Positions 11,873 to 22,191 of a DNA stretch of 64,000 nt are shown in pieces. The first letter of the stretch is position 1. Every line of letters starts with the position of its first letter. The translations under genes were made by a program, and so were the position numbers. Origin of the DNA: Janthinobacterium sp. Its GTDB lineage: Bacteria > Pseudomonadota > Gammaproteobacteria > Burkholderiales > Chitinibacteraceae. The DNA is taken from positions 1 to 64,000 of the forward strand of contig JANYCY010000068.1 of NCBI GenBank assembly GCA_025360045.1, read 5' to 3'. The notes beneath the pieces were generated by a model. The model worked only from the letters and a program-made list of their open reading frames with translations. It did no database searches and was not told where the DNA came from.

Positions 11873-12352
11873 TTAACGTAGGCGGCTAATTTCAGATTGC
11901 AGAGCGCTGATGTTTTTTTCGTGTAGCGTCATGTTATTGCGAATACGGCCCATTTTCTCTACATACTTTTGCGGGCTGGCTTTTTCTTCGGCACTTCTAC
12001 TGCTTTCCGCATCTGCCAGTAAGCGGCGTGCCTCAGCGAGGTTTTTTTGCTCGCTCGCTAGCTCTTCATTCAGAATAAGCTGGCGATTACTATCTCGGCT
12101 TTTTTGCGTGGCGCTGTCCACGCGCGGAAAGTTGCCAGGCGTGGCCATTTGCGGGCTACGCTCTTTTGGCGCGGCATTACCCCGTGAGCGCGGCGCAGCA
12201 ATCAGCGCACCAGGCTCGGCCAAAATACGCTGCGCATTACGCATCGGTATATTAGAAAAAGTGACATTGCCATGCTCGTCCACATACTTATAAATATCGG
12301 CGTGGGCCAGCGGGGCAATACAGAGGATAGAAATCAAAAGATACTTAAGCAT
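11873..12352 (-). CDS. DUF4124 domain-containing protein
   Basis: Signal peptide then ADIYKYVDEHGNVTFSNIP. Confidence 0.88.
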   Translation of the reverse strand: MLKYLLISILCIAPLAHADIYKYVDEHGNVTFSNIPMRNAQRILAEPGALIAAPRSRGNAAPKERSPQMATPGNFPRVDSATQKSRDSNRQLILNEELASEQKNLAEARRLLADAESSRSAEEKASPQKYVEKMGRIRNNMTLHEKNISALQSEISRLR

Positions 12353-12414
12353 GGGCGTAACTTAACACAGGACGGGTTTAAAATAGTTGAATCAACACAA
12401 GCCAGAATAGAGTA

Positions 12415-12714
12415 TTAGGCTTTGTTATTTTTCTCTTCACTATGGCCTAGCTGCTTTTCGGGCGCAATTAAATCCCGAACACGCTGTTTTAGCTCTTTTG
12501 CTTCGGGAAAACGTCCCTCAATTTTTCTATCCCAGATAATGACATCCATACATTGCACAATAAAAATTCCCCCAGTGCCAGGTTGCAAGGCGACTTCTTC
12601 TAGCTCTTCTGCAAAAGTGGAAAGCAGCTCTTGTGCTAGCCAAGCAGAGCGCAGCAGCCAATTACATTGTGTGCAGTACAAAATGCTCACACGGGGGGAA
12701 ATGTTTTTATTCAT
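12415..12714 (-). CDS. Rdx (SelT/SelW/SelH-like) family protein, Cys form
   Basis: VSILYCTQCNWLLRSAWLAQELL...PGTGGIFIV; CxxC in the SelW position. Confidence 0.85.
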   Translation of the reverse strand: MNKNISPRVSILYCTQCNWLLRSAWLAQELLSTFAEELEEVALQPGTGGIFIVQCMDVIIWDRKIEGRFPEAKELKQRVRDLIAPEKQLGHSEEKNNKA

Positions 12715-13337
12715 TAAAATTGCACACCTAATTCATGGAGTTGCTTTGCGGTTTCATTTGCGCTGCGATGGTGAATGCCATGCCAGCCTAATTGGGTCGC
12801 GGCATCTGAATTCTTGGCTACATCATCGATAAAAACCAGCTCATTCGCTTGTAGATCGGGAATCGATTGAGCGATTCGTTCAAACATTGTCTGATAAATA
12901 GCGGGATCAGGTTTAATTAAACCTAAGCGGCCAGATACCACAATATCTTTAAAGCGGTGGAGTAAGGGAAAGTTTTCCCAAGCATAAGGGAAGGTTTCAT
13001 TCGACCAATTGCTTAGGCCATAGAGTGGGACCTGCGCCGCTTCTAATTGTTCCATTAGCGCTACGCCATCGGCTAAAGTGCCATTTAATGTTTCTGGCCA
13101 GCGGGCATAAAAGGCGGCAATCCATTCGGCATATTCTGGAAATTCGGCTTGCTTGATGCGGGTTGCATCAGCAATACTGCGGCCGCGGTCTTGTTCGATA
13201 TTCCATTGCCCATTGCAAACATGGCTTAAGAAAAACGCCCGTTCTTTTTCGTCAGTAATTAACTTCTGATAAAGATATTCAGGGTTCCAATCAAATAAAA
13301 CACCACCAAAATCAAAAACAACAGCACGAATAGTCAT
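12714..13337 (-). CDS. HAD-superfamily hydrolase
   Basis: VVFDFGGVLFDWNP; LIKPDPAIYQTMFER; FIDDVAKNSDAA. Confidence 0.92.
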   Translation of the reverse strand: MTIRAVVFDFGGVLFDWNPEYLYQKLITDEKERAFFLSHVCNGQWNIEQDRGRSIADATRIKQAEFPEYAEWIAAFYARWPETLNGTLADGVALMEQLEAAQVPLYGLSNWSNETFPYAWENFPLLHRFKDIVVSGRLGLIKPDPAIYQTMFERIAQSIPDLQANELVFIDDVAKNSDAATQLGWHGIHHRSANETAKQLHELGVQF

Positions 13338-13412
13338 AATGATAGGCTCAAGAGATGACAGACGAGGGTATTGTACCCCTTGAGCTATTTTTTTATTCAG
13401 TGACTGATGTAC

Positions 13413-13871
13413 TTATATTTCTAGGCTGTAATAGCGATAAGTTTGATCAAGCTGATAGCCGAGCGATTCGTATAAGGCTTGTGCGGGCTGATTACTATGG
13501 GCGGTGGATAGATCAAGGCGTATTGCGCCCGTTTGCTTGGCATGCAGGCGGGCTTTTTCCATCAATAGCCGTGAGACACCTAGGCCTCTGGCGGCGGTCT
13601 CGACAAATAAATCATATAAAACCCAAACTCTAGCCGCTGAGATTGAGCAAAAAGAAGGGTAAAGCTGGATAAAGCCAAGCCCTTTTCCTGCCTGATCGCA
13701 GGCTAATAAAATGACACTCTCATTTAATGCGAGTCTTTGCTGCAAAAAATCATGTGCTATTTGTAGATTACTGTCTTGCTCATAAAAAATACGATAGGCA
13801 TTAAATAAAGGTGCTAATTGGTTTAGGTCATCTAAATTGGCATAGCGGATTAAGCAGGGTTTATTCATCAA
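13413..13871 (-). CDS. GNAT family N-acetyltransferase
   Basis: LFVETAARGLGVSRLLMEKARLHA; N..AQALYESLGY. Confidence 0.9.
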   Translation of the reverse strand: MMNKPCLIRYANLDDLNQLAPLFNAYRIFYEQDSNLQIAHDFLQQRLALNESVILLACDQAGKGLGFIQLYPSFCSISAARVWVLYDLFVETAARGLGVSRLLMEKARLHAKQTGAIRLDLSTAHSNQPAQALYESLGYQLDQTYRYYSLEI

Positions 13872-13874
13872 TAC

Positions 13875-14282
13875 TTACCTTTTTGATACGAGAGGATCAA
13901 GAAAAACACCGATTAATTGAGCAAGGCCAATGGCCAGCGGAATAGCGCCTGTCCAGCAGAATATGGATGGAAAATCGCTATAGCGGAAAAATACCAACAA
14001 GCCCGCTCCCACGCCGATAAGGGTGAGCGCTTGGTGTAAGCGAGTGCTAGCCGTGCTTATTTTTGTAGAGGATAAGTTTTTTATTATTTCTTTTGCAGGA
14101 GAATTAAATAGCTCTGGTGGAATTGGCAAATCTTTGGCGAGCATTTTTTGGATTGTTTCATGCTGCAACTGAAGCTTCAGATGGTGAAAGTAGAATACGA
14201 TCGCCACGATAAATACCGGCATTAAAATAGACACAATACAAATGATGGTATCAGGAGGGAAGAAGGCTTGCAGAGCGTTCAT
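13875..14282 (-). CDS. Small membrane protein (DUF6249-like)
   Basis: Three hydrophobic segments; IVSILMPVFIVAIVFYFHHLKLQLQHETIQKMLAKDLPIPPELF. Confidence 0.65.
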   Translation of the reverse strand: MNALQAFFPPDTIICIVSILMPVFIVAIVFYFHHLKLQLQHETIQKMLAKDLPIPPELFNSPAKEIIKNLSSTKISTASTRLHQALTLIGVGAGLLVFFRYSDFPSIFCWTGAIPLAIGLAQLIGVFLDPLVSKR

Positions 14283-14493
14283 GGCGTTTTCCTTGGCGGC
14301 AATAGACGTTTATTCTGACGTCATACCGCCGCTTTTGGCAAGGAAATCGCGATAGTGACTAACAACAAGCTGTCACTGCTGCTGGCGAACAACTCAAAAC
14401 CCAATGAACAGCTTAGTTCTAAATGGATCTCTCCGTGAAACGCCGTGCCCTCCGCGTGGTTCAAAATTTGGGTTTTCTGTTGCGTAATATCAG

Positions 14494-15711
14494 TTAATAA
14501 CGCCCTTTCCACGTGGCATTACAGCTTGATTGTAAGTATTTGAGCGCACGCTCCATATAAAAGTCAGGGCGATCTGGATCGCTATCTGCAAGACCATCGC
14601 TGGCAGCATGTATTAAATCGTTGTACCAGAATTTTTTTAACTCCTCTTTATAGATATCAGGAATATTATTCTCAATAAAATGATGGATAGATTCAGCGTT
14701 AAATCCTGATGTTCTAAAGATGCTAATCACTTCTTTGGCTTCACGCTTGAGCATGCTGGGCTTTAAAGGTAGGCCCGTTGCCGCAAATAAAAATAAGGTG
14801 CTAATGACGCTGTCGTCATCATCATTTTGCTGGGTGAGTTTTCGCCAGTTATTAGCTATTGCATGATCATGATGGCTAATTTCGCTGATATCGCCATCAC
14901 AGATATAATAAGCCTCAGGCATAAATTGGGGCGTTTTCATTTTTGCTAGCTCATTAGCAATAAATGAATCCATTTCTATTTGTGCCGTCTGCTGGATAGG
15001 ACTGGGTGCTGCTGCAAAAAATAGTTTAAATCGCTCTGCATTGAATGCAGCTTTTTTACTTGTCGCCGATTTAATTAGTTTGCTGATTTCCGCCCGATTC
15101 GGTAGCTTTAATTTGGCTTCTTTAACCCATAAAATCAGCATTACACTTTGAATAAGTGATTCTGCATCACAAAATGTATCTGCGGCTAAGGCCATTTTTT
15201 TTGCCAGCCAAAAACCCAAGTCTATTTTTTGCTGATAGCCAGATCTTTTATTGATCTCTGCTTGATAGTTAGCTAAAGAAATACGTTCAGCCGCAGTTTG
15301 CTGATTGAGATAAGATTTCTGCTCTTCAACGGATGCATTTATGGCTGAAACCAGCAGCGTTTCGCGCGGCATGCCATGCAATTTTCTGAGCATATCTGCA
15401 CCGGCTTTCGAGTGGGATAGCAGACTATTATTGCGCAATGAAAGCGCGGCGGCTTGAAGATCGCCTTGAGATAGGTTTTCTAGATAGAGGCTGATTAAAT
15501 TAACCGTGCGAATTAAGGCCAGCTCAATATCAGGGCGTAAATAGGCGGTGCCAAAGTAATTGGCAATTTGCACTATACCTTTGGCTAAATCAGCTTGAAT
15601 TGTTTGTAAGCGCTCAGGGCTAATTAAGCCTTGCTCTATGCCGTGGCTGAGTGCTTTATCAAAATATCGGCGGCTATCAAAAGTGGATAGTGTGGTTGAC
15701 ACGATGCTCAT
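14494..15711 (-). CDS. Uncharacterised protein, J-domain operon
   Basis: 405 aa uninterrupted ORF, same strand and closely spaced with 15723-16487. Confidence 0.7.
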   Translation of the reverse strand: MSIVSTTLSTFDSRRYFDKALSHGIEQGLISPERLQTIQADLAKGIVQIANYFGTAYLRPDIELALIRTVNLISLYLENLSQGDLQAAALSLRNNSLLSHSKAGADMLRKLHGMPRETLLVSAINASVEEQKSYLNQQTAAERISLANYQAEINKRSGYQQKIDLGFWLAKKMALAADTFCDAESLIQSVMLILWVKEAKLKLPNRAEISKLIKSATSKKAAFNAERFKLFFAAAPSPIQQTAQIEMDSFIANELAKMKTPQFMPEAYYICDGDISEISHHDHAIANNWRKLTQQNDDDDSVISTLFLFAATGLPLKPSMLKREAKEVISIFRTSGFNAESIHHFIENNIPDIYKEELKKFWYNDLIHAASDGLADSDPDRPDFYMERALKYLQSSCNATWKGRY

Positions 15712-15722
15712 GTCCTTGCCCT

Positions 15723-16487
15723 TTAGATTGCAGATTCTTCGGAATCACTTTCAAGATCAATTTTTTTCATCAGCTCTTCAATCATTGAGTCGCTGATAGG
15801 GTTACTTTCTAGCTTGATATATTTAGCTAATACTCGCCCTTGCAGCTCAAGAATAAGATGATCAAATGCGTCTGGTAGCTCATGGAATAATACCCACATG
15901 GTTTCTTTCCAGTCGCTATCGGCGATTTCTGCCCGCGATACATTCCATTTTAATTTATCAATAATATGTTCTGTAGAATGAAATACCGTAAAGAATTCTT
16001 TGATTTCATCGCTTGAGCTACTGCCATCATCGCATATAAAGGGCAGGGCTACGGTTGTGGCGCTAGCATGCAGTACAAAGTTAAATACTTCTTCATGAAA
16101 ATCATGAAAGTAATCGGCAAGGGTTTCTATGCCTGCCGGTTTAGTTTCATAAATGGCTTCTAAGTATTCTTCGGCTGAATCTGCATGTTTATAAATCACT
16201 ACATTCATCATAGCGCGCAATTTATCTTTAGTGCGATCGCCATACTGCGTATCTAAAACAATAGCACGGGCAAATTGCTCGGGCGTTACCATCAGGCTAA
16301 GAATCGATTCTTTAGATGAATCATATTCACGCATAATGGCGAGTAAATCTTTAGCGGGTATCTCTTCTAAAATTTCAGCGAGCGCGAAATCGCCTTGCTG
16401 ATCTGCAATATCAGAGAGCGCTTTTTCCGCGCCGCTAATATCGCCAACTAAAATTAATTTTGATGCATTGATAATGGCTGGATGCAT
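15723..16487 (-). CDS. Uncharacterised acidic protein, J-domain operon
   Basis: 254 aa ORF; 11-nt gap to the next gene. Confidence 0.7.
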   Translation of the reverse strand: MHPAIINASKLILVGDISGAEKALSDIADQQGDFALAEILEEIPAKDLLAIMREYDSSKESILSLMVTPEQFARAIVLDTQYGDRTKDKLRAMMNVVIYKHADSAEEYLEAIYETKPAGIETLADYFHDFHEEVFNFVLHASATTVALPFICDDGSSSSDEIKEFFTVFHSTEHIIDKLKWNVSRAEIADSDWKETMWVLFHELPDAFDHLILELQGRVLAKYIKLESNPISDSMIEELMKKIDLESDSEESAI

Positions 16488-16552
16488 TCGAAATCCTTTA
16501 TCTTTGTAGGTGTCTATTTCAAATAAAATAAGATGGGATTAATTAAATGGAT

Positions 16553-17092
16553 CTAGTTATTATCTATGGATTCAAAGCCTTGCTCATTGAGCCAATCTGA
16601 TCCTGATTCATTTAAATTGAGTGCACCATCTTCGTCATCATCGTTATCTTCTTCGTGCTCTGCTTCATCGCTTTGGGCGTGTGGCGTATGGCTGCCATTA
16701 TTGCGTAGGAATTCTAAGGTTGCGGCCATGACCATAAAGAAATCACCGCCATCAGCATTTAAAGTGGCAGCGATCAATGCTTCTGCCCATGGCGCGATGG
16801 TTAAATGCTCTTTTAGCTCATCCCATGCGATAAAGTCATCGCCATAGCCCTCTGGTTCGCTAAAAATAATATTTTGCATGACTTTAGGGCTATTAAAGCT
16901 AAAGGCATTATGAAAAATAACCGCAACCATTTCTGGTGCGAATTCAATCATGGGTAAAATATGCTCAATTTGCTGGCGTTTTTCATTTAATCGTTTTTTA
17001 AGGACAGAGCGTCCTTCAGAATCGCTGGCTAAATCTTCTAGCTCGGCTTCGTAGTTTGCATATAGGTCTGAGAAATAAGGCGAGATACTCAC
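16553..17092 (-). CDS. Uncharacterised acidic protein, J-domain operon
   Basis: 179 aa with DEAEHEEDNDDDEDG tract; ATGA overlap with the J-domain gene. Confidence 0.7.
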   Translation of the reverse strand: MSISPYFSDLYANYEAELEDLASDSEGRSVLKKRLNEKRQQIEHILPMIEFAPEMVAVIFHNAFSFNSPKVMQNIIFSEPEGYGDDFIAWDELKEHLTIAPWAEALIAATLNADGGDFFMVMAATLEFLRNNGSHTPHAQSDEAEHEEDNDDDEDGALNLNESGSDWLNEQGFESIDNN

Positions 17093-17376
17093 TGGGTAAT
17101 TCCTTTAATATATTTTTCGGCAATTTCGCGGGCAATTTCTAGCGGATTATCAATCAGGCTGCGCTGTCTATAGTCATCGTAAGCTTGGCGGCGACTTGAA
17201 TCGGCTAATACTTCATAGGCCTCTTGAATGGCCCTAAATTGCACTGCTGCATTTGGGTCTGGATTTTTATCTGGATGGTATTTGGCGGCATTTTTTCGGT
17301 AGGCTGACTTGATTAAATCAAGGCTGGCAGCAGGGGACACGCCTAATTTTGCATAATGATCTTGAATAACAGACAT
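17089..17376 (-). CDS. Short J-domain protein
   Basis: YAKLGVSPAASLDLIKSAYRKNAAKYHPDKNPDP: J-domain with HPD; no Gly/Phe or zinc-finger region. Confidence 0.93.
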   Translation of the reverse strand: MSVIQDHYAKLGVSPAASLDLIKSAYRKNAAKYHPDKNPDPNAAVQFRAIQEAYEVLADSSRRQAYDDYRQRSLIDNPLEIAREIAEKYIKGITQ

Positions 17377-17560
17377 GTGGGCTTTCTTTCCTAAGAAGCG
17401 TGCGCAACGATGGGTAGGTGCTATTGGGGCGGGGAGCTAATCCATTCGCAATCTTGTGCACGCTCCAAAATATTATAGCTGTATATTTTAAACGAAAAAA
17501 ACGGAACAGGCCTTGCAATATCAAGTGCTTATTGCAAATCCCATACCGTTTTCTTGCCGC

Positions 17561-18934
17561 TTAGGCGAATATGCCAAGGCCCTGTGGTGCTTGTTTTAGG
17601 CGGCGTAATTCGCGCCATAATACGCTAGCAATCACTATACCAACCAGCATATTGACTAATGGTAGCGCAATATACACACCATTTACTCCCCACCATTGTG
17701 GCATCAGCCAAAGTGCGGGGATTAAGATCAGCGTTTTACCTAGTGTGCCAAACATCGATAAGCGGGTCAGGGCCATGGCTTGTAAAGCAATTACTCCCAC
17801 AATAATGGTGCCATCGAATGGCAGCGCAAAGAGGTGGATTTGCAAGGCATGCGTTGCCGCTTCGATAAGCGCCTGATCTTGCCCTGCGTAAAGCGTAGCA
17901 ATGGCGTGCGGAAAAAACTGCACCACGGCCAGTAGGGTAAAGCTGATGCCTAGGCTCACTCGCAATCCATAAGATAAAGTTTGCGCCAGTCTTTGCGACT
18001 GGCCAGCACCCGTTGCATGGCTGAGTAGGGGTTGCATTCCCAGCGCCAAGCCATGTATCAGCAAAATAAATACCGCTTCGGTATATCCTGCCACAGCATA
18101 GGCGGCCACATCGCTGCCCTTTCCGTACTCGAGTAGCTGGTAGTTATGGGCAAACAGTAGAAAGGCTAAGTTGACTTCCATCAGCAGGCTGGATACGCCC
18201 AAGCCTAGCATTGAAGACATGCTTTGCCAGTGCGGGCGCAGATCCTTTAGCGCAAGCCGCAATCGTGCAAAGGGGCTAAAGAAATAGATCAGCCCAGCTA
18301 AGGTGATAAGCGTTTCAACCAGCAAGGTGGCAAATGCCGATCCAGCCAAACCCCAACCTAATATCACAACAAAAAAGTAATTCAGGGCAATATTACTCAA
18401 GCCGCCTGCCACCACTAGGCAGGTAATAAACTGTGGCCTGCCATCATTTCTCACCAAATAAATCACCGCCATCTGGCCTATCGTGACGAGGCCACCCCAG
18501 AGCATGATCGATAAATAGGAGCGTGCTTCTAGCAGCACGGCCGGATCATTATCTGCATTGAGCAAAGCGAGTAGATGCTCTAGTTGGCTAATCCCAATGA
18601 TGGGTAAAAGTATGCCGAGCGCCGTAATAATAAGCAGAGTATTGGCGAGTGCTTGCCGTGCTTCTTTGCTGCGGCCAGCGCCTTGCAAGATAGAAATGCG
18701 TGTGGCGGCACCCATGCTAATCATGGCGCCTAAGCCCACTTGCAGCAAAATAACGGGGTAGACCAAATTAATCGCGGCCAGCGCATGCGCACCCACATAG
18801 CGCCCTACAAAGATGCCATCGACGACGGTATAGAGGCCAATCACCAGCATGCCAGCGATGGAGGGAATCACATAACGCCAAAACAGGGTTTTAACAGGAA
18901 GGACATTGAGCTCTTGTAAATTTTGTTGACTCAT
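17561..18934 (-). CDS. MATE family efflux transporter
   Basis: 457 aa, about 12 TM, VVDGIFVGRYVGAHALAAINLVYPV. Confidence 0.93.
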   Translation of the reverse strand: MSQQNLQELNVLPVKTLFWRYVIPSIAGMLVIGLYTVVDGIFVGRYVGAHALAAINLVYPVILLQVGLGAMISMGAATRISILQGAGRSKEARQALANTLLIITALGILLPIIGISQLEHLLALLNADNDPAVLLEARSYLSIMLWGGLVTIGQMAVIYLVRNDGRPQFITCLVVAGGLSNIALNYFFVVILGWGLAGSAFATLLVETLITLAGLIYFFSPFARLRLALKDLRPHWQSMSSMLGLGVSSLLMEVNLAFLLFAHNYQLLEYGKGSDVAAYAVAGYTEAVFILLIHGLALGMQPLLSHATGAGQSQRLAQTLSYGLRVSLGISFTLLAVVQFFPHAIATLYAGQDQALIEAATHALQIHLFALPFDGTIIVGVIALQAMALTRLSMFGTLGKTLILIPALWLMPQWWGVNGVYIALPLVNMLVGIVIASVLWRELRRLKQAPQGLGIFA

Positions 18935-19053
18935 AAAAGATCACTTGCGACATCAGTGCCACGGGATTAAGGAGTTAAAGATGCTAACATTTAATCAGTC
19001 ACGCACGATTAATTAATGCCATGTAATAATTCCGGGAACTTAAAAGGATCATC

Positions 19054-19698
19054 ATGGCAAGAAAGACCAAGGAAGACGCGCAAAAAACGCGTGATGCCAT
19101 CTTAGATGGCGCAGAGCAGGTGTTTTTGGATAAGGGCGTAGCACAGGCCACGATGGCCGATATTGCCGATGCAGCGGGTGTTTCCCGTGGCGCGGTTTAC
19201 GGTCATTACCCGAATAAAATTGATGTATGTAAGGCCATGAGCGAGCGCATGTTTGCGCTCGATGCCATGCACTTTAGCCCCAGCGCCAGTAATGCAATGG
19301 AAGCGCTGGTGCAAACCGGCATGTATTACTTAAATTTATTTTGCCAGCCGGGCAGGGCGCAATCGGTGATTGCCATTCTGTATTTTAAGTGCGAGCGCAG
19401 CCCAGAAAACACGCCTTTGATTCGGCATCGGGATTTGATTACCAAGCTAGCAATGCACTACAGCCTGCGCCTCTTGCGCCGCGCCGTACAAAATCAAGAG
19501 CTACCCAACACGCTTGATTTACGCCTAAGCAATTTGTATTTGCATGCGGTTTTTGATGGTATGTATGACATGTTGCAAGATCTTTATCCTGATCGCCCGC
19601 AAGCCGCCCTGCCAGATTGCGAGCGCATGCTGCGCACCGCGGTCACCAGCCTGATGCAAGCGCCCCATTTGCAGCGTGATGAATTGCGTGTTCTTTAG
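19054..19698 (+). CDS. TetR/AcrR-family regulator
   Basis: TRDAILDGAEQVFLDKGVAQATMADIADAAGVSRGAVYGHYPNK HTH; divergent from the MATE gene. Confidence 0.93.
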   Translation: MARKTKEDAQKTRDAILDGAEQVFLDKGVAQATMADIADAAGVSRGAVYGHYPNKIDVCKAMSERMFALDAMHFSPSASNAMEALVQTGMYYLNLFCQPGRAQSVIAILYFKCERSPENTPLIRHRDLITKLAMHYSLRLLRRAVQNQELPNTLDLRLSNLYLHAVFDGMYDMLQDLYPDRPQAALPDCERMLRTAVTSLMQAPHLQRDELRVL

Positions 19699-19705
19699 CC
19701 AATAA

Positions 19706-19737
19706 AAAACCCGCACTAGTTAGCCAGTGCGGGTTTT
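19706..19737. terminator. Bidirectional terminator
   Basis: AAAACCCGCACT..AGTGCGGGTTTT between convergent tetR and glnA. Confidence 0.88.
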
Positions 19738-19756
19738 GAACATTTAATCGATTAGA

Positions 19757-21166
19757 TTAAAGGCTGTAGTACATATCAAACTCAACTGGGTGAGTGCTCA
19801 TGCGGATGCGGTTTACTTCTTGCATCTTCAATTCGATATAGCTGTCGATCCAGTCATTACTGAATACGCCGCCACGAGTCAGGAACTCACGGTCTTTATC
19901 TAGCGCATCCAGTGCTTCATCCAAAGATGAGCAAACTGTTGGGATCAGCTTGTCTTCTTCTGGTGGCAAGTCGTACAGGTTTTTGTCTGCAGGATCGCCT
20001 GGGTGAATCTTGTTTTGCACGCCATCTAGGCCAGCCATCAACAGCGCAGAGAAGCACAGGTATGGGTTAGCCAATGGATCTGGGAAACGCGCTTCAATAC
20101 GGCGGCCTTTGTCTGACGATACGTGTGGAATACGGATCGAAGCAGAGCGGTTGCGTGCTGAATACGCCAATTTAACCGGCGCTTCATAATGCGGAACCAA
20201 GCGCTTGTAGCTGTTGGTGCCCGGATTAGTAATCGCGTTCAAAGCTTTAGCGTGCTTGATGATACCGCCGATGTAGAACAGGGCGAATTCGCTCAAACCT
20301 GCGTAGGCATTACCTGCAAACAAGTTTTTGCCGTCTTTCCAAACCGACTGGTGAACGTGCATACCGCTGCCGTTATCGCCAACGATAGGTTTTGGCATAA
20401 AGGTGGCAGTCTTGCCGTATTGGTCTGCTACGTTGTGCACCACGTATTTCAGGATTTGAGTCCAGTCTGCACGTTGTACCAAGGTGCTGAAGCGAGTGCC
20501 AATTTCGTTCTGGCCCGCGTTCGCCACTTCGTGGTGGAACACTTCAACCGGTACGCCTAGCTCTTCCAGAATCAGTACCATGGTGGCACGGATATCTTGG
20601 TGGCTATCAACAGGAGGCACTGGGAAGTAGCCACCTTTCAGGCGAGGACGGTGGCCTTTATTGCCACCTTCAACTTTATTGGCAGTCGCCCAAGCGCCTT
20701 CGTCGGATTCAATTTTGTAGAAGCAGCCGGATAAATCGGAGCCAAAACGGATGCCGTCAAAAATAAAGAATTCTGGTTCTGGACCAAAGTAAGCCGTGTC
20801 GCCCAAGCCAGTGGCTTTCAGGTATTGCTCAGCGCGCTTAGCCACCGAGCGTGGGTCACGATCGTAGCCCTTGCCTGTATCTGGCTCTACCACGTCACAT
20901 GTCATAAACAATGTTGGTTCGTCGTAGAAAGGATCAACGTTGGCGGTCGATGCATCTGGCATCAACAGCATGTCGGAGGCTTGAATGCCTTTCCAGCCAG
21001 CAATCGAAGAGCCGTCGAAAGCATGGCCAGTCGTGAACCATTCTTCGTCAACTACGTGCGAAGGAACAGTAACGTGCTGCTCTTTGCCCATGGTGTCGGT
21101 GAAACGCAGGTCAACAAACTTGAGGCCGTTTTCCTGGATAAGGTTGAGAACGTCGGCTACTGCCAT
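19757..21166 (-). CDS. glnA: Type I glutamine synthetase
   Basis: 469 aa from ATG at 21166 (GGAG just upstream); [31 protein letters not shown]. Confidence 0.97.
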   Translation of the reverse strand: MAVADVLNLIQENGLKFVDLRFTDTMGKEQHVTVPSHVVDEEWFTTGHAFDGSSIAGWKGIQASDMLLMPDASTANVDPFYDEPTLFMTCDVVEPDTGKGYDRDPRSVAKRAEQYLKATGLGDTAYFGPEPEFFIFDGIRFGSDLSGCFYKIESDEGAWATANKVEGGNKGHRPRLKGGYFPVPPVDSHQDIRATMVLILEELGVPVEVFHHEVANAGQNEIGTRFSTLVQRADWTQILKYVVHNVADQYGKTATFMPKPIVGDNGSGMHVHQSVWKDGKNLFAGNAYAGLSEFALFYIGGIIKHAKALNAITNPGTNSYKRLVPHYEAPVKLAYSARNRSASIRIPHVSSDKGRRIEARFPDPLANPYLCFSALLMAGLDGVQNKIHPGDPADKNLYDLPPEEDKLIPTVCSSLDEALDALDKDREFLTRGGVFSNDWIDSYIELKMQEVNRIRMSTHPVEFDMYYSL

Positions 21167-21270
21167 CTTGGTATTCTCCAAAATTGTTGCGAGGGTAAAA
21201 GTAATAAGGTGTCCGGCATTGGCCGGTATAGGGATTCATTTAGCAATAACTATGCCAATGTTTAAAACGG

Positions 21271-21287
21271 TTGCATCCATTGTGCCA
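21271..21287 (-). promoter_or_regulatory. Candidate sigma54 promoter of glnA
   Basis: Minus strand TGGCAC-AATGG-ATGCAA against consensus TGGCAC-N5-TTGCW; candidate NtrC palindrome CACCATTATGGTG lies just upstream. Confidence 0.6.
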
Positions 21288-21581
21288 TACGCGATAATCG
21301 GCGCACTAGGTAAACTACCTACGCACCATTATGGTGAGTAAAACGCATCTTGCGTGCTTTTTTGGTGCGATGCCAGCACTGTTTCTTGCCGATCTTATCT
21401 TAGGTTTTTAGCGGGACTGAAATCTATCTGCTTTTATGAAGTTTTTTTTAAAACTTGAATAGATTGTAATCCGACCTATCGCTATAGGCTTTGGTTCCTT
21501 TCTTGTAGAACAAACTTATCTAACAGGCGGTGCAGCTCGGGGTAAAATATGCGGATTAAACGCCACACAAAGGAAATTGCG

Positions 21582-22034
21582 ATGAGCCATGCCGATACTA
21601 TTTTGCAGCAAGCCCATGAGCGTGCCGTACTTTCAAATTTATCTTACAGAGGTGCCTTAACTCCCGCAGAAGCCGCCGCACTATTAACGGCGCTGCCAAA
21701 TGCCAAGCTGGTGGATGTGCGCACTCATGCGGAATGGCAGTTTGTAGGCTTTGTACCTGATTCAGAAATGAATGAGTGGAAGCAATATCCAAAAATGGAC
21801 TTAAACCCCAATTTCTTAAGCGCTTTGCAAGCCACGGTTGACCCGCAAGCGGTGGTGATGTTTTTGTGCCGCACCGGCGCGCGCTCGCACGATGCTGCCC
21901 AGCTGGCTGCAGCCAATGGCTATAGCAATGCCTTTAATATTTTGGAAGGCTTTGAGGGCGATAAAAATGCGGCGGGTCAGCGTGGGCAGCTTAATGGCTG
22001 GAAAGCGGCAGGTTTGGCTTGGACTCAGGGTTAA
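21582..22034 (+). CDS. Rhodanese-like domain protein
   Basis: AKLVDVRTHAEWQFVGFVP; VMFLCRTGARSHDAA active-site Cys loop. Confidence 0.92.
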   Translation: MSHADTILQQAHERAVLSNLSYRGALTPAEAAALLTALPNAKLVDVRTHAEWQFVGFVPDSEMNEWKQYPKMDLNPNFLSALQATVDPQAVVMFLCRTGARSHDAAQLAAANGYSNAFNILEGFEGDKNAAGQRGQLNGWKAAGLAWTQG

Positions 22035-22191
22035 GGTAAAGCGCTGCTTAAATTAATTTAATTGATCTCAAGTGAAACTCATCAAAAGCTGAGCTGTTTC
22101 CCCTGCGGATAAAGGAAAATAGTTGAACTGACTAGAGCTTCCCTGCCTAAGTAATCCGGATCGATGCCAACTGGCCTTATATGGACGCGTT

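Noticed and set aside
14321-14512. 63-aa minus-strand ORF before the J-domain operon
   Set aside because: No family resemblance and overlaps the end of 14494-15711; likely spurious.
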